Positions 1-7,843 of a stretch of DNA of 64,000 nucleotides are shown here, in pieces (the stretch's first letter is position 1; every line of letters begins with the position of its first letter). The notes under the pieces are model-generated. The model worked only from the letters and a program-made list of their open reading frames with translations. It had not been told where the DNA came from and made no database searches. Position numbers and translations under genes: made by a program. This stretch comes from Oleispira sp036960605 (GTDB taxonomy: Bacteria > Pseudomonadota > Gammaproteobacteria > Pseudomonadales > Oceanobacteraceae), in contig JBALXI010000001.1 in NCBI GenBank assembly GCA_036960605.1, forward strand, positions 62,001-126,000, written 5' to 3'.

Positions 1-762
1 GTGACTCCTGAACAGGATGCGGTAGGCAGTATTCAGGCCTTAGTTGAAGCAGTCGCTGCAACGGATATCGAGCCTAAATTACAGCAGGCTAGCCGACCTA
101 AATTACCGACAGGTAAACTTAATGCGAGCAAGGTATGTGAAGCGGTGGGTGCGCTTATGCCGGAAAATGCCATTATTTCAGATGAAGCCCAAACCTCGGG
201 TTTAAAGCTGCCTATTAGTACTGCGGGAGCGCCAAGGCATGATGTGCTGACCTTAACGGGGGGCGCGATTGGTCAAGGTTTACCCGTGGCGGTTGGCGCT
301 GCGATTGCAGGGCTAGATCGTGCGGTGATCAGCCTAGTGGGTGATGGTAGCGCTATGTATACCATCCAATCTTTGTGGACCATGATGAATGAGAATTTAG
401 ATGTCACGGTGATTGTTTTGAATAATCGATCGTATGCGATTCTTAATATTGAGCTGGAGCGAGTCGGTGCCGAGGGTGCAGGTCCTAAAGCTAAGTCTCA
501 ATTAGATTTGTCTAAAACCGAAATTGATTTTGTGGCTATCGCAAAAGGCATGGGCATGCCAGCAGAAAGGGCAACCACCGCAGAGGACTTTAATGATGCC
601 TTAGCAAGGGCTATTCGTGAGCCGGGCCCGCATTTAATTGATGCCATTGTGCCGAGTGAATATGAAGGTTTGAAGCTGAAGGTATTGCCACATTTGTTGG
701 GGGCAATGAGTAAAATTCCTTCACCGATTGCTAAGGCGCTAAAGAAAAAATTGGCCCCTTGA
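1..762 (+). CDS. Acetolactate synthase large-subunit family TPP enzyme, C-terminal part (5' truncated)
   Basis: The reading frame is already open at base 1, and the 253 visible residues are only the C-terminal half of a family usually 510-600 residues long, so the start lies outside the window. The segment holds the TPP-binding domain: GGAIGQGLPVAVGAAIAG is followed by the diphosphate-binding motif with G114-D115-G116 (window numbering) and the closing Asn pair of VIVLNNRSYAIL. Family knowledge gives thiamine-diphosphate-dependent decarboxylation or carboligation of 2-oxoacids. The missing N-terminal half prevents separation of true acetolactate synthase from benzoylformate decarboxylase-like or other members. 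The lysine-rich C-terminus ends in KKKLAP. The gene is convergent with mipA. Confidence 0.85.
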   Translation: MTPEQDAVGSIQALVEAVAATDIEPKLQQASRPKLPTGKLNASKVCEAVGALMPENAIISDEAQTSGLKLPISTAGAPRHDVLTLTGGAIGQGLPVAVGAAIAGLDRAVISLVGDGSAMYTIQSLWTMMNENLDVTVIVLNNRSYAILNIELERVGAEGAGPKAKSQLDLSKTEIDFVAIAKGMGMPAERATTAEDFNDALARAIREPGPHLIDAIVPSEYEGLKLKVLPHLLGAMSKIPSPIAKALKKKLAP

Positions 763-793
763 TTTATTAAGCGGTCATCCATTTTATTACAGA

Positions 794-1585
794 TTAAAGT
801 AGATAGCTTAAGGCGAAGATCGCCTTATTTTCGTACCTCGTACCGATGAGGGGGCTATCGTATATTCCTTTACCCAGGGTCGTTCGGCTGATGATGCTTC
901 TAAATTCCCATCTAGGGCCGAATGAGATAATCGCATTCAGCGTGAATTGGTGATTGACGGTCTCTTTGCCATTATAACGATAGCGACCTAATGCTGGGTT
1001 TTCTTGATTGGATTTAACTCCGAAATAATAATCAACATAGTCTGCGCTGTACCAGAGTTCATTGGCTGTCGCCTTTATTTGGATGCTATTTTTATAGCGA
1101 TAAAGGGGGAGGTCGATTGATGATTTTATGCTGGTTGAATGTGAATTATTGGAGATGTCTTGATTAACCGCAATCGATAATAGCCACCAACGGATACTGG
1201 CAGAGGCCGCTATTTCTTGATTGGGTATCTTATAATCAATGAATACCGGGTCGGGGGATGATCCTCTAAAAACAGAGCTTTGATTTTTATATCCCTGATC
1301 TCTGAGGTTGATGCCGGTGCTCAGCGTTATATCATCGCCGACTGGATATTGATAATGGACTATGTTTTCAACCCCAAAAGACCAATTACCTTTGCGAACG
1401 TCTAGGTAGGGCACTAAAACATTTTGATCGTCCATACCTTTCCAAGGTAAAGAAGCGCTTAATGGCGCTAAGCCTGCTTTGATTTCCCAGGTATCCTGAT
1501 TACTATGCACTTGGGGTGAATTAAGAAATAGCATGAGGACAAGTGATAGCGGAAAAGTGGAGGCGTAAAGTCGATTCCATTTCAT
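794..1585 (-). CDS. mipA: MipA/OmpV family outer-membrane protein
   Basis: An N-terminal signal peptide (roughly residues 1-29, ending near VHS) precedes alternating hydrophobic and polar beta strands and a terminal strand ending ALSYLL, as in a beta-barrel. The early KAGLAPLSASLPWKGMDDQNVLVPYLDVRKGNW pattern and the late SPLIGTRYENKAIFALSYLL pattern fit MipA/OmpV proteins, which are outer-membrane proteins, some of them scaffolds for murein hydrolase and synthase. The frame extends to a TTG at 1591, but ATG at 1585 is the conventional start, with AAAGG 10 bases upstream; TTG would sit 4 bases from the same site. It is divergent from a two-component system, and in related bacteria mipA genes are often controlled by such neighbours. 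Confidence 0.8.
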   Translation of the reverse strand: MKWNRLYASTFPLSLVLMLFLNSPQVHSNQDTWEIKAGLAPLSASLPWKGMDDQNVLVPYLDVRKGNWSFGVENIVHYQYPVGDDITLSTGINLRDQGYKNQSSVFRGSSPDPVFIDYKIPNQEIAASASIRWWLLSIAVNQDISNNSHSTSIKSSIDLPLYRYKNSIQIKATANELWYSADYVDYYFGVKSNQENPALGRYRYNGKETVNHQFTLNAIISFGPRWEFRSIISRTTLGKGIYDSPLIGTRYENKAIFALSYLL

Positions 1586-1652
1586 TTGCAAAGTGCCTTT
1601 AGTGATTGGGTTAGATTAGATGGTAAAGGCTGTTGAGCGGCTTGGCAGGTGT

Positions 1653-1693
1653 CAAATGTCATGTTTTTTTAAATTAAATAATCGTGACATTTG
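1653..1693. promoter_or_regulatory. Inverted repeat between mipA and the two-component genes (candidate operator)
   Basis: CAAATGTCATG at 1653-1663 and CGTGACATTTG at 1683-1693 are inverted copies matching at 10 of 11 positions, separated by a 19-base AT-rich stretch with a T run. The arms lie about 40-80 bases before the kinase start and about 70-110 bases from the mipA start. The placement suits a binding site for the adjacent NarL-type regulator acting on both promoters. The role is inferred; the repeat itself is read directly. Confidence 0.5.
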
Positions 1694-1730
1694 TCTATAG
1701 GGATTCAACTTTTGCTATGGAATACTGGGT

Positions 1731-2912
1731 ATGAATAGATTATTGGTTCAGGTTATGAAAAAGAATAATACGGGGTTTATTCTAGCGCTCGTTACTTGGT
1801 TTATGGTGGTATTAGTGACCTTGTATACTTGGTATGAAGCTACCCCAACGTTGGCAGCGATGTTGGCACCTGGGCCTTTGTCATTGATATTGGTGCTCGG
1901 CTTATTTTTACTGTTTATTATTGGTTATGCTCTTATTGGTGATGTTTTTTCAGTGAGTAAACAATCTTCAATACCTTGGGTCGGTTTGTTTCTAGCGGCC
2001 TTTTCGATTATTGGCTTAGTTGTTTTATTTCAATATGGGCTAATAGGGATTTTAGCGATTATCGTGGTTGCGCAATTGCCGACTATTTTTAGTGCTGTCA
2101 CATCAATTGTATGGGCGCTATTGATTCCCATAATAGGCATGATGATTGATATTTGGTTTAAAAACTTACCGGGAGTCTGGGCTAATGCCCTGCTGTATAC
2201 GTTATTTAATCTGTTTGCTTTATTGGCTAGTTATCGTTTTATTGTTGAGGAAGAAGCCAATCGTCGATCTCAACAGTTGTTACGTGAATTAAAGGCGACT
2301 CAACTTTTGTTAAGTGCAACAACTAAGCGTGATGAGCGCTTGCGTGTAGCGAGAGATATTCATGATGTCTTGGGGCATCATTTAACGGCCTTAAATCTTC
2401 AATTAGAGGTTGCGTCTCATATCGATTCTAATCAAGTTCAAAGTCACGTCATACGCGCGAAGTCTATTTGTGGATTGCTATTGGCAGATGTCCGAGAAAC
2501 AGTTTCCGAATTCAGAATAGAGCAGCAGGTTGATTTAACAGATGCCTTAAGAACACTGTGTAAGGATGTGCCTGGCATTCATGTATCGTTGGATATCTCG
2601 CTTTTAACGTCTCAGTTAAATGCGCGTATTGCAGAGATCATTTTTCGTAGTGTTCAAGAGGCGATCACCAATATGATGAAACATAGTAACGCCAAAAACT
2701 GTCAGGTGAGTTTGTGGCAAGGTGAGAGCCAATTAAAATTATCGATTTTTGATGATGGAAAATCGAACGCTAGAAAAAATTATAATGTGGTTGCGGGTAA
2801 TGGTTTAAAGGGTATGGCTGAAAGGATTGTTAAGGTCGATGGCTCTCTCGAGTACGCGTTGTCGGCAGCGGGTTTTGGCATAGATATTAAACTTCCTAAT
2901 TATATGATTTAA
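1731..2912 (+). CDS. Sensor histidine kinase, NarL/DesK type (HisKA_3)
   Basis: Five or six hydrophobic helices fill roughly residues 15-175, then a short coiled segment leads to the HisKA_3 motif RDIHDVLGHHL with phospho-acceptor H211. The HATPase domain (about 295-393) has the N-box in EAITNMMKHSNA, a DDGKSN loop and a GNGLKGMAERI box. There is no periplasmic sensor domain, so the signal is probably sensed in or near the membrane, as in DesK/LiaS kinases. The ATG at 1731 has GGAA eight bases upstream. The response-regulator gene starts 16 bases after the stop, so the two are presumably co-transcribed. Confidence 0.93.
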   Translation: MNRLLVQVMKKNNTGFILALVTWFMVVLVTLYTWYEATPTLAAMLAPGPLSLILVLGLFLLFIIGYALIGDVFSVSKQSSIPWVGLFLAAFSIIGLVVLFQYGLIGILAIIVVAQLPTIFSAVTSIVWALLIPIIGMMIDIWFKNLPGVWANALLYTLFNLFALLASYRFIVEEEANRRSQQLLRELKATQLLLSATTKRDERLRVARDIHDVLGHHLTALNLQLEVASHIDSNQVQSHVIRAKSICGLLLADVRETVSEFRIEQQVDLTDALRTLCKDVPGIHVSLDISLLTSQLNARIAEIIFRSVQEAITNMMKHSNAKNCQVSLWQGESQLKLSIFDDGKSNARKNYNVVAGNGLKGMAERIVKVDGSLEYALSAAGFGIDIKLPNYMI

Positions 2913-2927
2913 CATGGCAAGTTCGAA

Positions 2928-3581
2928 ATGACGATTAAATTATTATTAGTAGATGATCAGAACCTAGTAAGAATGGGGATTTGTAGCTTGTTAGAGATAA
3001 CGGGCAAGGTAGAAGTTGTTGCTGAACTTGATAGCGGTAAGGGGGTTGTTGAGGCGATTGAAGAGCAGCCAATCGATATTATTTTGTTGGATATACGGAT
3101 GCCAGAAATGGATGGCTTGCAGGTATTGGCAGCCATGGCTGAAAAGAAAATATTGGTTCCTGTTCTAGTTTTGACGACCTTTGACGAGCACGAACTGGTC
3201 TTGAAATGCATGGCGTTAGGGGCTAAAGGCTATCTCCGTAAAGATGTCAGTCTAGAGTCATTGATTGCCGCAATCGATACTGTCGCGGCGGGTGAAACTT
3301 GGTTGCAGCCAGCAATAACAACAAAAGTGATAGAACATTCTACGCGCTTTTTACGTGATGAAAATTTCAACCAAGATGAGAGCTTGATTGAAAAATTAAC
3401 GGCAAAAGAACTGCAAGTGCTTAGGTTGGTTGCCGCTGGGTTTTCAAATTATGAAATTTCAATTTCATTGCATAAATCACAAGGTACGATTCGTAATACA
3501 GTCTCCTCAATTTTGGCAAAATTGCGGGTAAGGGATCGTACTCGTGCGGTGCTGAAGGCCATTGATTATAAATTGATTTAG
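2928..3581 (+). CDS. Two-component response regulator, NarL/LuxR family
   Basis: The receiver domain (residues 4-120) has the acidic pair D9-D10, phospho-acceptor D55 in LLDIRMPEMDG, T83 and K105 in GYLRKD. A LuxR-type HTH follows at about 150-215: LTAKELQVLRLVAAGFSNYEISISLHKSQGTIRNTVSSILAKLRVRDRTRAV. Length (217) is normal. It is the cognate partner of the kinase immediately upstream and probably regulates its own operon and/or mipA, since an inverted repeat lies in the shared upstream region. A 7-bp hairpin (3620-3644) spans the end of the convergent GST gene and could terminate transcription, but it has no T run. Confidence 0.94.
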   Translation: MTIKLLLVDDQNLVRMGICSLLEITGKVEVVAELDSGKGVVEAIEEQPIDIILLDIRMPEMDGLQVLAAMAEKKILVPVLVLTTFDEHELVLKCMALGAKGYLRKDVSLESLIAAIDTVAAGETWLQPAITTKVIEHSTRFLRDENFNQDESLIEKLTAKELQVLRLVAAGFSNYEISISLHKSQGTIRNTVSSILAKLRVRDRTRAVLKAIDYKLI

Positions 3582-3634
3582 CAGGCCTTTCTTAATAGCG
3601 GAGTTAAAAATCAGCTTGGTTATGCGCGATGAGT

Positions 3635-4306
3635 TTACGCATAATCGTAGTCACCACCTTTCGCCAAAGCGGCTTGGTAGGCTGGTAATGCTTGAAAGCG
3701 CTTAACATACGCCAAAGTCTTAGGGTGCTCTTGGTTTATGATGCCACGGGCAACACTGGCCTCTAAAGGAAAGCTCATTTGGATATCGGCACCGCTAAAT
3801 TGATCGCCACAGAACCATGTATTTTGACTTAAGTGGTTTTCAATAAACTCGAGGCTGTTTTTTATATTAGGCCCAGAAAATTTTTCGATGATTTTATCTG
3901 CCAGCATGTTAGCCACCGGTTTTATAAAAAAGGGCATCGGACTGGCTTTCATTTTACTCAGTACAAGGTTCATGACCATCGGAGGCATTAGTGAGCCTTC
4001 ACTGAAATGCAGCCAATAGAGATATTGCCAATAGGCTTGAGAACCTTGCTCAGGCATTAGATTTTTACCGTACGTCTGTACTAGGTATTCTATAATTGTT
4101 CCACTCTCAGCCAAGGTCAGACCGCTGCTATCGTCAATGATTACCGGGCTTTTACCCAGCGCATGAATCGATCTTAAACTGTCTGGCGCAAGGTAGGTTT
4201 TTACGTCGCGGTTATGATATTCAATTTTGTATTCGAGCTTAAGCTCTTCCAATAGCCAAATGATACGCTGAGAACGTGAGTTATTTAGGTGGTGTAGTGT
4301 GATCAT
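3635..4306 (-). CDS. Glutathione S-transferase family protein
   Basis: The N-terminal thioredoxin-like domain (about 1-80) begins MITLHHLNNSRSQRIIWLLEEL and contains the cis-Pro segment GKSPVI and the glutathione-contact pair in LAESGTIIEYL. The all-helical C-terminal domain (85-220) includes the conserved FSGADIQMSFPLEA element. It probably conjugates or reduces electrophiles with glutathione in the cytoplasm; substrate is unknown. The frame extends to an ATG at 4318, but ATG 4306 has GGAAG five bases upstream and matches the family's usual N-terminus. Convergent with the response regulator. Confidence 0.88.
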   Translation of the reverse strand: MITLHHLNNSRSQRIIWLLEELKLEYKIEYHNRDVKTYLAPDSLRSIHALGKSPVIIDDSSGLTLAESGTIIEYLVQTYGKNLMPEQGSQAYWQYLYWLHFSEGSLMPPMVMNLVLSKMKASPMPFFIKPVANMLADKIIEKFSGPNIKNSLEFIENHLSQNTWFCGDQFSGADIQMSFPLEASVARGIINQEHPKTLAYVKRFQALPAYQAALAKGGDYDYA

Positions 4307-4485
4307 AAGCGCTTCCATAAATCAGATGGTCAAAAACAGAGTCTCTTTATAAAGTTAAATAACCTGCATTGCAATTATGAGTAATAGGCATATCGCGAGG
4401 GTCTTTGATTACTAATTCGTTTTAATCTATTTATTAATAGTGCCGATACAGTGGATACACCCCTCTCTTACTTTCTGGTTTAACC

Positions 4486-6099
4486 ATGAAAATACTGTCA
4501 TCTCAAGTTCAGCTCAGTGGTCGCCAACTTAACTCTGAAACGTCTATGCGATTAGAGCGACTGTCTGCTTCTGCAATAGAGCAAGATACCGCCTCAGGCT
4601 CTGCGGGGAGTAATAGTGAGACAGCCAGCATCAATCTATCCATCTCTAATACCGCCAGTGAACAGCAACGTATTCAAACAGAGTCAACGGTAGTCGCTCT
4701 TGATTCGGGGAGCATTTCTCAGCAATACGCGGGTTTGCAGATCGCTGATTATCTGGTCGAGCAAAGCAGTGAAATGAGTTTGTCAGTCGCTGAAATTAGC
4801 CAAGTACTGGTTGCCAATATAGGGATGACTGTCAATAACGTTGAGATCGCGGCTAGTGAGGAGGTTAATGTTGAGGTACTCAGCTTATTGACCCAAGATT
4901 CAAACGAGTCTTTAACCTTTGAAGCATTGGGACAGGTGATTACGGAGGATGGGTCTCAGATCGACTTTATGTTGGCTTTAGACTTCGATCGTGCAACGCA
5001 TACTGAGCAACTCAATCAGTTTCAGGGCAATCGTAATTTAATAGATCCATTGATGATTAATCTAAACGGCGGAGCTGTTGGTTTTAGTGATCTGACTTTT
5101 GAGTTTGATCTCGACTCCGATGGTGAGATGGAATCGATTGCGCAAGCAGCTAGCGGTTCAGGGTTTATCGTATTTGATAAAAATCAAAACGGTATTATTG
5201 ATAATGGTAGCGAAATGTTTGGCCCACAATCAGGGCAAGGTTTTGCGGAGTTAAGCCAGTATGACGAAGACGGTAATGGCTGGATCGATGAAAATGATTC
5301 GATTTATAGCCAGTTGGGAGTGATGACGTTTAGCGTGCAGAATCAGAGTGAAGGACAGGACGCAACTCAACAGGTTCAATCATTAATGGCTGCGAAAGTT
5401 GGGGCGCTATTTCTAGGTTCAGTCGCCGCTGATTACGAATTGAATACAGAGTCAGGTGTGTTTGCAGGAGCCATTAAGCAGTCGGGTGCAGCGCTTGCAG
5501 AAGATGGACGGGTATTATTAATGCAAGAGGTTCATATGGCTGATTATTCTGCCGCGAGTAAAGGCAATGATAGGCCGTTGAATGTTATTACTGATTTTGA
5601 GACGGATTCACTCTTTCAAATGGGGGCTGAATCGCCGTTGAATTTTTTCCAATTTAATGACCCAATAATTGAACTCAGAAATGCACAAACTAGGGTGGTT
5701 GTTCGGTCTGAGGAAGAGCCTGTTATAGACGTGAGTTTTACACTACAGCTTCCAGAAAGTGATGGCTCGGAGCAGGATACGTTGGCTAAGCAAACTTTTG
5801 ATCGGGCCAAGGTTGCACTGGAATTGAGTGAGTGGGTTGCCAGCGCTATGGAGGATTTTGAACCTAGGCCTGCTAATAGCCAAGCGATAGCTCAAACCAA
5901 CATGTTTTTTGAAGTGGGCCAAGCTAAAGCTCCTGTTTTTGATCAGGCGCTGACGGATATGGACTTAGATTCAATGAAGCTCGAGTCTAGGCTGGGAGTC
6001 ATGCGTTCGATGATTGATAGCTTACGCGACATGCGTGAGCAGGTTGCTGAATCAGGGGCTCAAATGGCTCTTTATCAGCGTATTGAAAGATTTGACTAG
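4486..6099 (+). CDS. Large acidic protein with EF-hand-like calcium loops, no signal peptide
   Basis: A 537-residue protein of unknown function. Three Asp/Asn-rich loops stand out: DLDSDGEMES starting near D208, DKNQNGIIDNGSE from D231 and DEDGNGWIDENDS from D260. They resemble EF-hand or dockerin calcium sites and are separated by a GSGFIVF hydrophobic stretch. The N-terminus MKILSSQVQLSGRQL has no signal sequence; the C-terminus (about 490-537) is helical and may form a coiled coil. Similar proteins are scattered through marine gammaproteobacteria as hypotheticals, so the calcium link is inferred. The ribosome-binding site is weak. Type I secretion cannot be excluded, but no transporter is nearby. 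Confidence 0.8.
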   Translation: MKILSSQVQLSGRQLNSETSMRLERLSASAIEQDTASGSAGSNSETASINLSISNTASEQQRIQTESTVVALDSGSISQQYAGLQIADYLVEQSSEMSLSVAEISQVLVANIGMTVNNVEIAASEEVNVEVLSLLTQDSNESLTFEALGQVITEDGSQIDFMLALDFDRATHTEQLNQFQGNRNLIDPLMINLNGGAVGFSDLTFEFDLDSDGEMESIAQAASGSGFIVFDKNQNGIIDNGSEMFGPQSGQGFAELSQYDEDGNGWIDENDSIYSQLGVMTFSVQNQSEGQDATQQVQSLMAAKVGALFLGSVAADYELNTESGVFAGAIKQSGAALAEDGRVLLMQEVHMADYSAASKGNDRPLNVITDFETDSLFQMGAESPLNFFQFNDPIIELRNAQTRVVVRSEEEPVIDVSFTLQLPESDGSEQDTLAKQTFDRAKVALELSEWVASAMEDFEPRPANSQAIAQTNMFFEVGQAKAPVFDQALTDMDLDSMKLESRLGVMRSMIDSLRDMREQVAESGAQMALYQRIERFD

Positions 6100-6201
6100 C
6101 GGCTATTTGTTCGCTGCATGTAAGCGTTCAGTAAAGATCGTGTTAATATATTTTATTGACGTACTATATTTCTAGAATGATTATTTATTCAAAGGGTATT
6201 G

Positions 6202-6912
6202 GTGAGTCGTTTTATGAGAATTCTTTCTACCGTTTTATTATGTTTTTTTAGTAGCTTATCGGCTGCGAGTGATTTCATTGATTTTGAAACTTCTGCCAAT
6301 CAGATGTCTAGTTATTATCGTGCTTACATCTTTTTTGATGGCGATCGTAAGTATAAAGAATCAATCTTAGCGATAACATCTAACGCATCAAATTATGATG
6401 AATTGTTAAGTGAGAAACCTCAGCTATTAAGCCAATGGCATAAATTAGTCGATCAAGTTAATCAAGTATTGGATGATGATACCAATATTCGCAATGTTAA
6501 TACCCAGGCGCATTGGGAACTGAAACTCGGGGATTTGAATCGCACGCTGAAAGAGGAAGTCGGGAACGGTGCGTATAATGAACTATTAAAAGATCCTAAA
6601 TCTGCAGCCTATCTTCGTTTGTTGCTATTACGCATGGAAAAAACGTTAGCGTTATATATGGCTTTGACGAATCCTGTTGGCGGCTTGGGTCTCTCTGCGG
6701 AAACACCGGATCTGGATACTAAAATCATAGAGGTATCTGATATGCTTGCGCTGATCGATGTTGAAAATATTTCATTAAAGCGGGTTGTTAAAAAATGGAA
6801 CTTTATTAAAAAAGTTTTATTAAAATACAAAACTGAGACCGCGCCTTTTATCGTATTACACAGCTACAAAAAAATCAGAGTCGATATGAATAATCATTTA
6901 GCAACGCTTTAA
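6202..6912 (+). CDS. Small exported protein of unknown function
   Basis: A signal peptide occupies about residues 1-23 (RILSTVLLCFFSSLSAAS), predicted cleavage near SAAS/DF. The mature ~210 residues are largely helical and charged, with no cysteines and no domain I can name. The frame opens at TTG 6199, but GTG 6202 has AAGGG five bases upstream and is the best start; ATG 6214 is 17 bases from that site. It follows the EF-hand-like gene by about 100 bases in the same direction, so joint transcription is possible but not shown. A periplasmic location is inferred from the leader only. Confidence 0.7.
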   Translation: MSRFMRILSTVLLCFFSSLSAASDFIDFETSANQMSSYYRAYIFFDGDRKYKESILAITSNASNYDELLSEKPQLLSQWHKLVDQVNQVLDDDTNIRNVNTQAHWELKLGDLNRTLKEEVGNGAYNELLKDPKSAAYLRLLLLRMEKTLALYMALTNPVGGLGLSAETPDLDTKIIEVSDMLALIDVENISLKRVVKKWNFIKKVLLKYKTETAPFIVLHSYKKIRVDMNNHLATL

Positions 6913-6933
6913 TGAAAATAGTAACGCTTGTGA

Positions 6934-7755
6934 TTAGTTTAGCCATTTGTTCCTAATGCTTTTATAGACGCCGTTATATTTTAATATATCGAGTGCCTTT
7001 TGAAGTCGGTATACTATCTCAGTATCCGTTTCTTTATTGACCATATAGAAGTAGGAATATTTGTCGTTAAATACGGCGACTTCTTCTATTTCTGAAAAAG
7101 AACGTCCTTCCATTTTTAATTTTGATGCAATCGAAATATCAACATTAACGATAAGAGGGGCTCGTTCATTAATGAATTGTTTTACATTAAGTTCAGGTTT
7201 AGGGCCAGAAAATACACTATACCCCTGTTCTGTTAGGTTTCTTTCACCGGCATCTCCTGATACGGCGATGATTGGGTATTGCCCTCTATGAATGCTTTCT
7301 AAGGCGCTTTCATTTGAGTGGGTATCAATTTCCATATGCCAAATACTGCTCGTTTCTTTTAATTTATAGAGCTTCTGCGTTCGCCCATCAATGGGTCCTA
7401 TCCATTTAAATCGATCTTCTCTGATCTGATTTCGAGTGGCCGTAAATAGTAGGGTATTAGGTGTGCTCTCAACAACTTTTAAATAGCGCTTCCATGGCAC
7501 CAGCTCAATCGTTAATTCTATTTTTGCTTGCTTGCCAATAGCGCGTAATAAATCCACAGAAAACCCAGTGATGACACCATTTTCTTCAAAATTATAAGGG
7601 TTATAGTCTTCGCAATAGGCTTGGATGGTAATGGCTTTAGGTATCGGGATTAAAGAGCTTGCTTTGAAATCTACAACAGGGTTTGTAGCAGAAACGACGT
7701 TTGACAAGGTGATGAATAAGGCTAATAACAGTATCTTCGGCATATGAAATTTCAC
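6934..7755 (-). CDS. Periplasmic solute-binding protein, SBP_bac_3 family
   Basis: After a signal peptide (about 1-24, ending VVSATNP), the 250-residue mature protein has the layout of family-3 solute-binding proteins: YCEDYNPYNF near the start, GVITGFSVDLLRAIGKQAKIELTIELVPWKRYLKVV, ATRNQIREDRFKWIGPI, and a C-terminal helix ending YNGVYKSIRNKWLN. Such proteins bind amino acids or act as sensory receptors. No permease or ATPase gene adjoins it, which suggests a solitary or signalling role. It lies 88 bases downstream of putA on the same strand, but a proline link is not demonstrated. The frame starts at GTG 7755; ATG 7743 is an alternative and neither has a clear ribosome-binding site. Confidence 0.85.
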   Translation of the reverse strand: MKFHMPKILLLALFITLSNVVSATNPVVDFKASSLIPIPKAITIQAYCEDYNPYNFEENGVITGFSVDLLRAIGKQAKIELTIELVPWKRYLKVVESTPNTLLFTATRNQIREDRFKWIGPIDGRTQKLYKLKETSSIWHMEIDTHSNESALESIHRGQYPIIAVSGDAGERNLTEQGYSVFSGPKPELNVKQFINERAPLIVNVDISIASKLKMEGRSFSEIEEVAVFNDKYSYFYMVNKETDTEIVYRLQKALDILKYNGVYKSIRNKWLN

Positions 7756-7843
7756 TATTCTAGAGATTATCAGTGAACACTTATGTAATTATAGGCGTTA
7801 ATTGTATTCTCTGCACAATATGCACAGGAGCGGATAAGGCTGG

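Noticed and set aside
3620..3644. TTATGCG/CGCATAA hairpin between the response regulator and GST genes
   Set aside because: The 7-bp stem has a 10-base loop and no T run, and overlaps the end of the GST coding sequence. Recorded in the regulator entry only.
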